DNA of 54,253 nt from Bacillota bacterium (GTDB taxonomy: Bacteria > Bacillota > Sulfobacillia > Sulfobacillales > Sulfobacillaceae): contig JAIMAE010000003.1 of NCBI GenBank assembly GCA_023512105.1, positions 1 to 54,253 of the forward strand. The letters are read 5' to 3'. Below the pieces are notes generated by a model, which saw only the letters and a program-made list of their open reading frames with translations, had not been told where the DNA came from and made no database searches. Positions 33,345 to 42,087 of the stretch are shown here, piece after piece. A program made the translations under genes and the position numbers. How positions within the stretch are numbered: position 1 is the stretch's first letter; each line of letters begins with the position of its first letter.

Positions 33345-34856
33345 TCAGGGGGTGGCGGTCTCGCGCAGGCGAGCGCGCCAATCCCGAACTTGGCCGATTA
33401 AGGGGAAGACGAACACGGCGATGCTGAGGATGCCTAAGGCAATTGGCAGCGGAGAGAGGAAGGGGGATTGGTGGGTGGTCTGGGCAATCAAGAGCGCGCG
33501 GCGATAGTTGTCTTCGGCCAGCGGGCCCAAGATCGTCCCCAACACCATGGGGGCCAGGGGCCAACGCATTTTCAGAATGATGTAGCCCACCCCACCGAAG
33601 ATCAGGGCCAGCACGATGTCACCGATCGCGCCATGGATGGCGTAGGCCCCGACGCAACCCATGACGATGATGATCGGGGCCAACACCGTGGTCGGGACCT
33701 CCGCCCCTTTGGCGAAAAAGCGGGCGAAGAGGATGCCCAAGATGGCGAAGACGATTTGGGAGAGGCCCATGGCCAGGAAAAAGGCCGTGACCTCGGCGCC
33801 TCCGGAGAAGAAGGAGGGTCCGGGCTGCAGGCCGTGCACGGTGATGGCGTCAAGCATCAGGGCCGAGGTGGCCGCTCCCGGGATGCCCAGGGTAAAGGCC
33901 GGGATCAGCTCCGCGATCAGGGTGGCGTTGTCGGCGGCCTCTGGAGCCATGACTCCCACCACGTTGCCTTCTCCCCAGCCTGCATTGGGGCGCCAGCGGG
34001 ACTCCACCAGGTAAGCGGCGATGTTGGAGATGGCGATCCCCAGGCCCGGGACGACGCCCATGATCACCCCGACCACGCTGGAGCGCAGCACTTCAACGGG
34101 ATGGGTCAGCGCCTGTCGCACCCCCACCCAAAAGTCGTGGCGGATCCGCGCGGTCTCCATCGGCTTGGGCAGATGGCGCTCTTCCAGCATCAAAAAGGCG
34201 CTGCCCAGCGCAAACAGGCCGACCACCACCACGCTGAAGCTGATGCCGTTGGACAGCAGGTACTGCGAGCCGTAGGTGAACCGATAGCTGCCGGTGATCG
34301 GGTCTTCGCCAACGGTGGAGAACAAAAAGCCGAGTCCGCCCAACAACAGTCCTTCGATGACGTGGCGGCCGGCCGTGGCCGAGACCATGGAGAGGCCAAA
34401 GACGGCCAGCATGAAGTAGTCTGCCGGACTGATCTTCACCGCGATGTCCACCACCAGGGGAGCCACCACGGTCAGGACGATCACGGAGAGGATGCCTCCG
34501 ACCGCGCCCGCCACCCCCACGGCGGCGATGGCTTCCCCGGCCCGCCCTTGCCGGGCCATCGGGAACCCGTCAAAGGTGGTTGCGATGTTGCCGGGATGGC
34601 CAGGGACGTTGATCAAGATGGCGGAGATGGCGCCGCCGTAGACAGCCGCGGTGTACATGGAGACCAGGAAGGTCAAGGCCGGGACCGTGGGGAGAGGAAA
34701 GGTTAAGGGGAGAAACAAGGTGAGGGCAAAGGCCGGCCCCAGTCCCGGCAAGGTTCCGATAAACAACCCGACCGCGCTGCCGAACACCATGGCGAACAGG
34801 TTGACGGGCTGTACGATCAGGGCCAGGCCTGCCATCCACGGCATGATTAGATCCAC
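33345..34856 (-). CDS. tctA: Tripartite tricarboxylate transporter large permease TctA
   Basis: This 503-residue, about 12-helix permease is the main transport subunit of the TTT system, driven by an ion gradient. It contains the TctA signatures FIGTLPGLGPAFALTLFLPLTF, GGAISAILINVPGHPGNIATTFDG and the second-half repeat GVVPGLGIAISNIAAYLVE with GIPGAATSALMLDAITVHGLQPGP. The start overlaps tctB by 10 bp (34847-34856). It is followed by tctC copy 1 with 405 bp between. Confidence 0.95.
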   Translation of the reverse strand: MDLIMPWMAGLALIVQPVNLFAMVFGSAVGLFIGTLPGLGPAFALTLFLPLTFPLPTVPALTFLVSMYTAAVYGGAISAILINVPGHPGNIATTFDGFPMARQGRAGEAIAAVGVAGAVGGILSVIVLTVVAPLVVDIAVKISPADYFMLAVFGLSMVSATAGRHVIEGLLLGGLGFLFSTVGEDPITGSYRFTYGSQYLLSNGISFSVVVVGLFALGSAFLMLEERHLPKPMETARIRHDFWVGVRQALTHPVEVLRSSVVGVIMGVVPGLGIAISNIAAYLVESRWRPNAGWGEGNVVGVMAPEAADNATLIAELIPAFTLGIPGAATSALMLDAITVHGLQPGPSFFSGGAEVTAFFLAMGLSQIVFAILGILFARFFAKGAEVPTTVLAPIIIVMGCVGAYAIHGAIGDIVLALIFGGVGYIILKMRWPLAPMVLGTILGPLAEDNYRRALLIAQTTHQSPFLSPLPIALGILSIAVFVFPLIGQVRDWRARLRETATP

Positions 34857-35299
34857 CCCACGTTAAAGATCCCGCGCGGTAAAATCGCGCCCGAGCCAAG
34901 GTGAAAGAGAAACGAGAACAACGCCGCGGTGGCTACCCCCACCCCAAAATAGACCGGCAACTGGCGGGTTTGGCGGGAGAGGATCCAGGGCGTCACGGTG
35001 AGGAACCAGATCGTGTCCAGCGCGAACCCCAAGAGTTGCCAGAGAGCGAGGTAGGCCAGGCCAAACGCCACCGCCAAAGCAAGCTGAGGCAGATTCAGGC
35101 GCGGCTCAGCGGAGTGCCGGCTGATTAAGGCAATCACCTCGCGACCCAGGGAGAGCAGGGCCAGCGCCAGCACCGGGTAGCCTACCAAGCGGGGGAACAG
35201 CGTCGTCTGCAGGGGATATTTGCCAAACCGCGCGATGTAAACCCCCATCCCCGCCAAGATGGCTACGTTCCACAGGATCCTAAGACCCCGGGTGGTCAT
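34847..35299 (-). CDS. tctB: Tripartite tricarboxylate transporter small permease TctB
   Basis: This 150-residue protein has four hydrophobic helices typical of the small TctB subunit: an N-terminal helix, VGYPVLALALLSLGREVIALI, LALAVAFGLAYLALWQLLGFAL and the C-terminal YFGVGVATAALFSFLFHLGSGAILP. TctB sequences are weakly conserved; the position between tctC and tctA and the overlap with tctA make the call firm. ATG start, preceded by GGAGGAGG. Confidence 0.88.
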   Translation of the reverse strand: MTTRGLRILWNVAILAGMGVYIARFGKYPLQTTLFPRLVGYPVLALALLSLGREVIALISRHSAEPRLNLPQLALAVAFGLAYLALWQLLGFALDTIWFLTVTPWILSRQTRQLPVYFGVGVATAALFSFLFHLGSGAILPRGIFNVGWI

Positions 35300-35334
35300 G
35301 GTGCTTGCCCCTCCTCCCTGATCGCGGCAGCAGG

Positions 35335-36430
35335 TGGGCTTCAGCCGTCAGAGGGCGGCCGAGCCTCGGGATTTAGAACTTCTCCAAAAACGCCTTGTCG
35401 GCGTTGATGGTGTCGTACGACTGCTGGATGGTCTTCTGCCACTGGGTTGGGCTTAAGGGACTGACCTCCAGCCCGACCTTCTTGGCCTGGGCGGCCAACT
35501 CCGGGGAGGCGGCGGCCTCCGCCAAGGCCTTCTCCATCACCGCCACCTCGGCCTTGGGCATGTTGGGGGGCCCGTTGACGCCCAGCACGCTGGTGAAAGC
35601 CTCCTCCGGCTTTCCAACCTGGGCGATCGACTGCACGCCCGGCAAGAAGCTGTAGGTGTGCGGGGCGAACTCCAGGACGCCTTGCGCCTTGCCGGCGGAG
35701 ATGAGGCGGGAGGCCTCCACCGTGGTGGTCGCGGAGAGGTCGATCGAGCCGCCAATCGCCGCCTCCGAGGCTTGGGAGCCGTCTTTAAACGGCACCGGCG
35801 TGACTTTGATGTGGTTGTAGAGGGAGAGGAAGGCCAGCGCCATCCAGGTCGAGGAGCTCTTGACCCCGGCGGTGCCGGCCGTCAGCGGCCGCGAGGCGTT
35901 TTGCAGGCTGGCAAAGTCCTTCCACGGCGATCCTTTCTTGGCGATGATGACCGCGGTGTCATTGCCGAACACGCCGTAGAGGGGGGTGAACTTGAGCAGG
36001 TTGTACTGTCCGTGGCCGAGGACCTGCCCCAAGGTCAGGGCGGGCAGGAAGGACATCAAAAACACGGGCGCATCGGGTTTCTGCCGGTATTCGTATTGGG
36101 CCGCCGTGTTTCCGCCGCCACCCGGCATATTTTGCACCACCACCGGGACGCCCAGGGCCTTGGAGAGATACGGCTGCAACAGGCGAGCTCCGGTGTCGAC
36201 GGTCCCTCCGGGACCGAAGCCGACTAACAGGGTAACCCCGTTGGGGAACAGTGATTTCGCCGAGGGGGCGCTGCTGGAGGCGGGCGCCTTCGATGAGGCG
36301 GGGGCCTGAGGGGCGGCGGCGCCCCCGCACCCGGCCAAGCCGGCCAGGGCAGTCAGGGCCAAGGCCGCAGCCACGGGTTTTTTCATAACATTAGCCTCCT
36401 CTTTGCCCGGCGGATGCCGGGAAAGTGCAT
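35335..36430. repeat. Direct repeat copy 2 of the duplicated tctC block (other copy 31888-32983)
   Basis: This is the partner of copy 1, same orientation, 3447 bp apart. The two copies bracket tctB and tctA, so recombination between them would delete both permease genes and leave a single tctC. Confidence 0.95.
35373..36386 (-). CDS. tctC: Tripartite tricarboxylate transporter substrate-binding lipoprotein TctC, copy 2
   Basis: This copy encodes the same 337-residue lipoprotein as the 31926-32939 gene, with no amino-acid difference, and stands at the front of the tctC-tctB-tctA operon, 73 bp before tctB. This is the usual place for the binding protein. The signal peptide and lipobox (AGLAGC) are intact, and the ribosome site GAGGAGG precedes the ATG. 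Complete identity implies a recent duplication or ongoing gene conversion. Confidence 0.94.
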   Translation of the reverse strand: MKKPVAAALALTALAGLAGCGGAAAPQAPASSKAPASSSAPSAKSLFPNGVTLLVGFGPGGTVDTGARLLQPYLSKALGVPVVVQNMPGGGGNTAAQYEYRQKPDAPVFLMSFLPALTLGQVLGHGQYNLLKFTPLYGVFGNDTAVIIAKKGSPWKDFASLQNASRPLTAGTAGVKSSSTWMALAFLSLYNHIKVTPVPFKDGSQASEAAIGGSIDLSATTTVEASRLISAGKAQGVLEFAPHTYSFLPGVQSIAQVGKPEEAFTSVLGVNGPPNMPKAEVAVMEKALAEAAASPELAAQAKKVGLEVSPLSPTQWQKTIQQSYDTINADKAFLEKF

Positions 36431-36520
36431 TTGCTTGCGTTCATGTTGCCACAAGTCGAATGAACATATTTCGGCTGCCCTGAGCTGGTCAGAGGGGCCG
36501 GTAGCAATTCCTAAATCGGC

Positions 36521-36550
36521 ATTTTACCTCACTCCTGCCAACAAGCACAA
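36521..36550 (-). promoter_or_regulatory. Promoter of tctC copy 2 and the tct operon
   Basis: On the minus strand, TTGTGC (plus 36545-36550), 18 bp, TAAAAT (plus 36521-36526). The leader of about 135 nt differs from copy 1 by a 17-nt longer segment containing a GTTCAT/ATGAAC inverted repeat (about 36438-36465). The remaining interval to 36831 shows no gene; TACACT at 36767-36772 might be a -10 for the penicillin-acylase-like gene. Confidence 0.45.
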
Positions 36551-36831
36551 GTTTGACAGTATTGGGATCGAGGATTGGGCCGGGCCGCGGGATCGCTCGG
36601 GCCTCTTGGTGCGACCTCGGCAGGAGATATCGCCCCCGGGGAGATCGCCACCACCTGCGGGAGCGGGTCTCGGCCACCGAAGGCGCTTCCGGTGGTGGGG
36701 TCACCCCGCCATGGCATGGCGATGAGGCATGCCTTGCAGGACTGGACGGCCCCCAGGGACGCGCGGTACACTCGGGGCGAGTTCACCCGGTAAGAATCCG
36801 GATCATGTGGTGAGGAGGCATGGGGACGGAG

Positions 36832-39126
36832 ATGGCATCAGCGGGCCGACGGTTTCGTCCCTTTGCTTTTTCAGGGGTTCAGTGCCTGTTGAGCGGCCTG
36901 GGACTCTTACCTCCCTCGCCCCGCGGGCCACGGGAATTGGTGGTGGCAGGGCTCGACGGGGAGGTCCTGGTCGAGCGCGACGAGCGGGGCATCCCCTGGG
37001 TGCACGCCCACAGCATGCAAGATGCCTTGTTCGCCCAGGGTTATCTGCACGGATTGGAACGCGGGTTTCAGATGGATTTTGCGCGCCGCGCCGCCACCGG
37101 CCGACTGGCCGAATGGTTCGGGCGGCGGGCGCTGGCCCATGACCGGTTCATGCGGCGACTGAACTTCCGCTACTGGGCGGAGGCTTCGGTGGCCACCTGG
37201 TCGGATAACACCCGGCGCTACCTGGCGGCCTACGCCCGCGGGGTCAACCTGGCTTTCCAGACCGCACCGCTGCCTGTAGAGTTTCGCCTCTTAAGGTCCC
37301 GTCCCGAACCCTGGAGGGAGTCGGACACCAATCTTCTGATTTTCCAGTTTGGTTGGATACTCAATCGCGCCTGGCTCCACAAATGGGCGCGCCATCAAAT
37401 TGGGCAGGACCCCGAGGTCCGGGCGTGGCTGCTTGACCCCTTGCCGGGGCCGGAGGCCCCCACCATCCTTCCTGGACCCAAAGCCTCGGCAGAGGGACTC
37501 GGCGGGGTGGGGTCCAATGCCTGGGTGGTGGCCGGGTGGCGCACCGAGCTCGGGGCGTCGCTCTTGGCCAACGACCCCCACGTGGCTCCGACCTTTCCCG
37601 CCAACTGGTACTTGATGATGTTAGAGGGCGGGGCGCTGCACGCGTTTGGGGCCACCATACCGGGGGCGCCTGGGGTGGTGATCGGCCAAAACCAGGAGAT
37701 CGCCTGGGGGCTTACCAACCTCAATGCCGACGTGTTCGAACTGGTGGAGATTGGGTTGGAGGAGGACGGGGGGCGGTACAGCGTCCAAGGACGCTGGCAT
37801 CGGTTGGGGGTGCGCGAGGAGCGCATCCGCGTGCGCGGTGGGGGCGAGGTGGTGGAGCTTTGTCGAGACAGCCACCTGGGGCCGGTGATCGCGGAGCTCT
37901 CTCCGCGCCGGGTGGTGGCCTTGGCCTGGACCGGATTTGAACCCCAACCGGCTGCCCAGGCTCTCTTGCGCCTGAACTTGGCCCACGACTGGGAGAGCTT
38001 CAACCTGGCCTTGGCCGAGTGGTGGGTGCCGGCGCAAAACATCCTCTATACCGATCGCTCCGGGCACATCGGTTACGTCGCGGCCGGACGGCTTCCCCGC
38101 CGCCCTGAGCCGGTGGAGGGTCCCATGGCCGACGGCAATGCCCGCTCTTCCCCCTGGGCCGGCTTTTGGGATTGGCAGGCCCACCCTCGGCTATTCGACC
38201 CGCCGACCGGCGTCATCGTGGCCGCCAACAACCCTCCGGGAGGCCTTGAGCCGGTGGCTGGCGTCCACAGCCTGGGGTTTCGGGCGGCGCGCATCGCAGA
38301 GCGGTTGGCTGAGCGCCCTCGCCACAGCGTGGAGAGCCTGGCCGCCATCTTTAATGACGTTCGCGCTGAACCCTTGGTCGCGGTGCGCGACCGGCTGCTC
38401 GCCGCCGCTGGCATCCCGGCAAGTTGGCGGCCATTGCTGGAGGCCTTCGACGGCGAGGTGACCCCCGACGCCGTGGCCCCCACCCTGATCTACGCCTTCA
38501 TGCTGGAGGTCATTCCCCAGAAAGTCCGAGCGGCCCTCCGACGTCCGTTCTTCGGAGAGCAGCCAGGCTTGGCGCTGGCCTTTCCCCGCCATTTTTGGTG
38601 GCTGTTGTACGAGCGGCTGGCTCCGGCGGTCCTGGCCTTTTGGGAGCACCTGGAGGTGGCGGCGGCAACCTGGAGAGCTCAGGAGCGCCTGACCCGGGAC
38701 CTTGGTCGCGACCCCGCCGAGTGGAGGTGGGGGCGGGCCCACCGGCTGGTTTGGCTACACCCGTTTGCCCGGGTGCCCTTGGTCCGGGCGTTGTTTTCGC
38801 GTCACCCGCTGCCGGTCGCCGGGGATGGCAACTACACCGTGTGCGGCGCCCTCTTTGAGCCGAACACCGACACCCCGTGGCCTAAAGAGACCGCCGTCTT
38901 ACCGACTCTGCGGGCCATCTTTTCTCCCGGACAACCCGAGGTGCCGGTGGCCGTGGTCTGGCCGGGACAGTCCGGCCATCCTGCCTCTCCCCACAGCGAC
39001 GATCAGGTGGGGGCTTGGCAGGCCGGTCAACTCTTCCCGATCGGACCGGGCATGGAGGTCGGAGACTGGATCACCATGTTCCCGGACCGCCCCCCGCCTT
39101 GGCCGCTTCCGCCCACCGGACGTTGA
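36832..39126 (+). CDS. Penicillin acylase family Ntn-hydrolase
   Basis: This 764-residue member of the penicillin amidase/acyl-homoserine lactone acylase family is a single-chain precursor that self-cleaves before an N-terminal nucleophile Ser. The alpha region has DERGIPWVHAHSMQDALFAQGYLHG with RGFQMD; the GGVGSNAWVVAG block holds the Ser-Asn cleavage site (about residue 226); ANDPHVAPTFPANWY and GIPGxPGxxIGxNxxIAWGLTN-like blocks follow, and WPGQSGHPASPHSDDQ stands near the C-terminus. No signal peptide is seen, unlike many relatives. ATG 36832, after GGGGACGGAG, is preferred to ATG 36820, which touches GAGGAGG. Substrates may be acyl-amides such as N-acyl amino acids or AHLs. Confidence 0.88.
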   Translation: MASAGRRFRPFAFSGVQCLLSGLGLLPPSPRGPRELVVAGLDGEVLVERDERGIPWVHAHSMQDALFAQGYLHGLERGFQMDFARRAATGRLAEWFGRRALAHDRFMRRLNFRYWAEASVATWSDNTRRYLAAYARGVNLAFQTAPLPVEFRLLRSRPEPWRESDTNLLIFQFGWILNRAWLHKWARHQIGQDPEVRAWLLDPLPGPEAPTILPGPKASAEGLGGVGSNAWVVAGWRTELGASLLANDPHVAPTFPANWYLMMLEGGALHAFGATIPGAPGVVIGQNQEIAWGLTNLNADVFELVEIGLEEDGGRYSVQGRWHRLGVREERIRVRGGGEVVELCRDSHLGPVIAELSPRRVVALAWTGFEPQPAAQALLRLNLAHDWESFNLALAEWWVPAQNILYTDRSGHIGYVAAGRLPRRPEPVEGPMADGNARSSPWAGFWDWQAHPRLFDPPTGVIVAANNPPGGLEPVAGVHSLGFRAARIAERLAERPRHSVESLAAIFNDVRAEPLVAVRDRLLAAAGIPASWRPLLEAFDGEVTPDAVAPTLIYAFMLEVIPQKVRAALRRPFFGEQPGLALAFPRHFWWLLYERLAPAVLAFWEHLEVAAATWRAQERLTRDLGRDPAEWRWGRAHRLVWLHPFARVPLVRALFSRHPLPVAGDGNYTVCGALFEPNTDTPWPKETAVLPTLRAIFSPGQPEVPVAVVWPGQSGHPASPHSDDQVGAWQAGQLFPIGPGMEVGDWITMFPDRPPPWPLPPTGR

Positions 39127-39139
39127 ACCGAACGTCGGG

Positions 39140-40153
39140 TTAATCCTTGTTGACGAATCGCGCCGGGACCGGGCTTCGGACCTCTAGGAGCTGAGCCGCC
39201 CAGGAGAAGCCTGAGCCAAAGGCCACCGAGAGGAGCTGGTCCTGGGGCCGGATCAACCCTTGCGTCAACATGTCGGCCAACGCCAACACCACCGACGCCG
39301 AGCCGGTGTTGGCATAATGGGCGACGTGAGAGAAGACCTTGGCCGGCGGGATGGCAAGTTCCTTGGCCACTGCGTCGAGAATGCGTTGGTTGGCTTGGTG
39401 AGGGACCACCCAGGCCACCTGTTCGGAGGTCATCCCGGCCTCTTGGAGCACCCGCCGGGCGGCGTCGCTCATGTGATGGACGGCGTGGCGAAAGACCTTG
39501 CGCCCCTCCATGTGGATGGTGTGGTGATGCCCCTCCGCCACCAACTCCGGGGTGAGGGGATTGCGGGTCCCGCCATAGGGCTTGTTGAGGATGTCAGCCT
39601 GGCGCCCGTCGCTTTGGGAGAAGGCTTGACGGGGGATGATGCCGTCTTCTCCGGGCGTCAACAGGAACGCGCCCGAGCCGTCTCCAAAGAGAACGGCCGT
39701 GCTGCGGTCCGACCAGTCCACGGCTTTGGTGAGGACCTCGGTGCCGATCAGGAGGACGGTCTTGCCCTGGGCCACGATGCCTTGGGCCAGGGTCAGGGCC
39801 TGCAGGAACCCGGCACAGCCTCCGGTCAAGTCGATCGCGGACGCTCGCTCGGCTCCCAACATGGCCTGCACAAAGCAGGCGGTGGCTGGCGACCACATTT
39901 CCGCGGTGTCGGTGCACACCAAAATCCAATCCACGGCTTGCGGGGACAAGTCGGCCTCTTCCAGGGCGGATCGGGCAGCGGCGTAGGAAAGCGTGGCCGT
40001 GGTTTCCTCAGGTCCAGCGGCGTGGCGTTGGCGAATGCCGGTTCTAGTCCGGATCCACTCGTCGCTGGTGTCAAGACGCTGACTTAATTCGTCATTGGTG
40101 ATGACGGTGGGGGGGACGTACGCCCCTATCGCCTTAATGGAAGCGGTGGCCAT
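39140..40153 (-). CDS. fabH: 3-oxoacyl-ACP synthase III (FabH)
   Basis: FabH starts fatty-acid synthesis by condensing acyl-CoA with malonyl-ACP. The 337-residue protein has the catalytic Cys113 in IDLTGGCAGFLQAL, the His in VVPHQANQRILDA and the Asn in HYANTGSASVVLAL. The N-terminal SDEWIRTRTGIRQRH and FGDGSGAFLL are typical. In Gram-positive bacteria FabH prefers branched acyl-CoAs supplied by the Bkd complex, which is also in this window; this link is inference. ATG start after AAAGGAG. It stands alone, far from other fab genes. Confidence 0.94.
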   Translation of the reverse strand: MATASIKAIGAYVPPTVITNDELSQRLDTSDEWIRTRTGIRQRHAAGPEETTATLSYAAARSALEEADLSPQAVDWILVCTDTAEMWSPATACFVQAMLGAERASAIDLTGGCAGFLQALTLAQGIVAQGKTVLLIGTEVLTKAVDWSDRSTAVLFGDGSGAFLLTPGEDGIIPRQAFSQSDGRQADILNKPYGGTRNPLTPELVAEGHHHTIHMEGRKVFRHAVHHMSDAARRVLQEAGMTSEQVAWVVPHQANQRILDAVAKELAIPPAKVFSHVAHYANTGSASVVLALADMLTQGLIRPQDQLLSVAFGSGFSWAAQLLEVRSPVPARFVNKD

Positions 40154-40228
40154 CCTAATGCTCCTTTTGCAAAAATCAAGCCCTTGCCGGGCGGGTGGAC
40201 AGCCGCGAGGGGTCGGCCACCTTTCCGG

Positions 40229-40263
40229 ATTATACCGTGATTATACAACGGCGATGGTATAAT
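40229..40263. promoter_or_regulatory. Divergent fabH promoter region with three ATTATAC/GTATAAT heptamers
   Basis: ATTATAC at 40229-40235 and 40240-40246 (11-bp pitch) and the inverted GTATAAT at 40257-40263 lie between the fabH and HAAS-protein genes. The plus-strand TGG-TATAAT (40255-40263) is a good extended -10 for the gene at 40295, and the minus-strand TATAAT boxes could serve fabH. The repeated heptamer may also be a repressor site. Confidence 0.5.
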
Positions 40264-40294
40264 ACATCCGACGTTGGCAGGGAGGAGAACCTGA

Positions 40295-41170
40295 TTGGAT
40301 TCGGCCAGGGGGGCTTTGGAGACCTATCTTCGCACGGCTGTGGCCGCGGTTTCCAACCGTTACCGGGCCAGGCGGCTGGCCGCTCGCCTCCGTCAGTCGG
40401 TCTTGGAGCAGGCCGAGAAGCGTCGCCGGGCCGGGTTATCCCCCGAGCAAGCCATCCATGCCGCCTTGGCCGAGCTGGGCAGTCCCGAGAAGGCGGTGGC
40501 CGCCTTAATTGCCCTGGAGAGCCATGACCGAAGCGGCGCCAGGATAGCCGGATTGCTCCAGTTCCTGGGAGGCCTGATCGTGGCGCTGCTGAGCAGTCGG
40601 GCGCAATACCTGCCGGGGGTCAGCCTAGGACGGCTCCTGGCCTTAGGAGGCGTGTTGGTCACCGGCTGGCAGGTGCGCACCGCCGGGGGCCTGCGGACCG
40701 CGTTTGCGGGGCTGCGATGGACCGGCTTGGGGCCGGAGCCCAGGCCAGGGTGGATGGCCCTGGTCATCCTCGGTGCCCTCAGTGGCGTAGCGGCCGGACT
40801 CTCGGCAGGTTTGCCTTGGCTTTTGGGGGCCCTTTCACCTTGGACTCCCTGGCGGTTGGAGTGGGGATTGACCTTGGTGGCCGCTGCGGCGGGCGCGATC
40901 CTCCCCTGGCGGGTTTGGCCACACCCCGCCCACCGCTTGTGGGGCAGACCCGGTCGCCAGGCGATGGTCAGCTTGACTGCCACCGCAGCCGCCGTGTTGC
41001 TGTGGAGGGCGCAACCCAGCACCATGCCTCCCCCGTGCTTTGATTGGACGCCTTGGCTCAGCGCGACGGTTGGCTTGGGATTTTTCTTTTGGCTACAGCG
41101 CCTTTACGGTTGGTGGCTTGCGGTTCACTCTCCCTGGGACCCTTGGTCGGAGGTGGAGGGCGCCTCCTGA
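40295..41170 (+). CDS. HAAS/permease-prefix-domain membrane protein
   Basis: This 291-residue protein has an N-terminal helical domain of about 65 residues (LETYLRTAVAAV, ARRLAARLRQSVLEQAEKRRRAGLSPEQAIHAALAELGSPEKA), which matches the HAAS-type domain often found before membrane segments in Bacillota. Then come six or seven hydrophobic helices containing many Trp. No catalytic motif is seen, and the function is unknown; such proteins are often in operons with PadR regulators, none of which is here. TTG start with GGAGG 9 nt upstream. It begins a run of four same-strand genes. Confidence 0.68.
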   Translation: MDSARGALETYLRTAVAAVSNRYRARRLAARLRQSVLEQAEKRRRAGLSPEQAIHAALAELGSPEKAVAALIALESHDRSGARIAGLLQFLGGLIVALLSSRAQYLPGVSLGRLLALGGVLVTGWQVRTAGGLRTAFAGLRWTGLGPEPRPGWMALVILGALSGVAAGLSAGLPWLLGALSPWTPWRLEWGLTLVAAAAGAILPWRVWPHPAHRLWGRPGRQAMVSLTATAAAVLLWRAQPSTMPPPCFDWTPWLSATVGLGFFFWLQRLYGWWLAVHSPWDPWSEVEGAS

Positions 41171-41190
41171 GCGGAAGGGGGGTGAGGGGA

Positions 41191-42045
41191 ATGCGCCTTT
41201 ACGTGGTCGGAGGAGGCCCGGCCGGCATCTCGGCCGCGATCTGGGCCCGTCGACTGGGCCTCGACCCGGTGGTGGTGGAGCGTGCGGCCACCCTCGGGGG
41301 ACAGTTGCGCGATGTAACCCTACCCATCCCCGACCTGCCGGGCTGGCCCAATTTGGAGGCCCAGGAATTGGTCCAGCGTTTGAAAGCCCACCTGGCCTGG
41401 CTGGAGATTCCGGTCATATCCGGGCGGGAGGCGGTGGCGTTTGAACCCGACGCCCAGCGGCTGACCTTTGCCGACGGGGGGGTCGAGCGGTGCACCCACC
41501 TCATCTTCGCACCGGGTCTGCGAGTCCGCCGCCTGGAGGTGGACGGGGAGGATCAGATTCGCGAGCAGTCGGTGGCCGAGTTCCTCCGCCAAGCCGGGGG
41601 AAGGCGGCACCGCTGCCTGGTGGTTGGCGGGGGAGATCGGGCCCTGGAGGCGGCTTCGCGTCTGGCGGAGGCCGGACACGAGACGGTGGTCGTGCACCGG
41701 CGCGACCGCTTCCGGGCCCGGCGTCAATTTCGGGAGCGGCTCGAGGCCTCGGGCGCCATGGTCTTGTGGAACACCAGCGTGCGCGCGATTGCGACCGGCC
41801 CAGACGGCTACACGGTGGCCTTACAGCAACCGGGGCGCCGCTTGCAGCTGGAGGTGGATGAGGTCTTCGTCCGCATTGGGATGGAGCCGGATTTCAAGCC
41901 GGGCATTCCGCTGCAAGACCCCGACGGACGGGTGGCGGTGGTGGGCGATGCCGCCACTGATACTCCCCTGCGCAGCATCGTCTCGGCGTTGGCCGGAGGG
42001 ATGGCCGGCGCCCGCGCGATCTTGCGCAGCAGCGATCGAGCGTGA
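41191..42045 (+). CDS. Thioredoxin reductase-like FAD/NAD(P) oxidoreductase lacking the redox CxxC
   Basis: This 284-residue two-dinucleotide-domain flavoprotein has N-terminal YVVGGGPAGISAAIWARRLG, GGQL, the NADPH motif CLVVGGGDRALEAASRLAEAG and the C-terminal FAD motif VAVVGDAATDTPLRSIVSALAGG. The CxxC of thioredoxin reductase, which should precede the NADPH motif, is missing (SVAEFLRQAGG). It is therefore more like ferredoxin/flavodoxin-NADP+ reductase-type TrxR homologues or a small NAD(P)H oxidoreductase. The frame extends back to 41044, but ATG 41191 follows GGGGGGTGAGGGGA. The substrate is unknown. Confidence 0.82.
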   Translation: MRLYVVGGGPAGISAAIWARRLGLDPVVVERAATLGGQLRDVTLPIPDLPGWPNLEAQELVQRLKAHLAWLEIPVISGREAVAFEPDAQRLTFADGGVERCTHLIFAPGLRVRRLEVDGEDQIREQSVAEFLRQAGGRRHRCLVVGGGDRALEAASRLAEAGHETVVVHRRDRFRARRQFRERLEASGAMVLWNTSVRAIATGPDGYTVALQQPGRRLQLEVDEVFVRIGMEPDFKPGIPLQDPDGRVAVVGDAATDTPLRSIVSALAGGMAGARAILRSSDRA

Positions 42046-42087
42046 ACCCGCGAGCTTGGCTTCTCCGGGTGGTTGGAGGTGGGGCCC

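Noticed and set aside
33025-33564. A 179-codon minus-strand frame between tctA and tctC copy 1
   Set aside because: It overlaps the tctA 3' end and the tctC promoter. Its similarity to a frame near 36489-36704 is only due to the duplicated DNA.
33468-34706. A 412-codon plus-strand frame opposite tctA
   Set aside because: It is antisense to a certain TctA and has an Asp/Gly/His-rich composition typical of antisense shadows.
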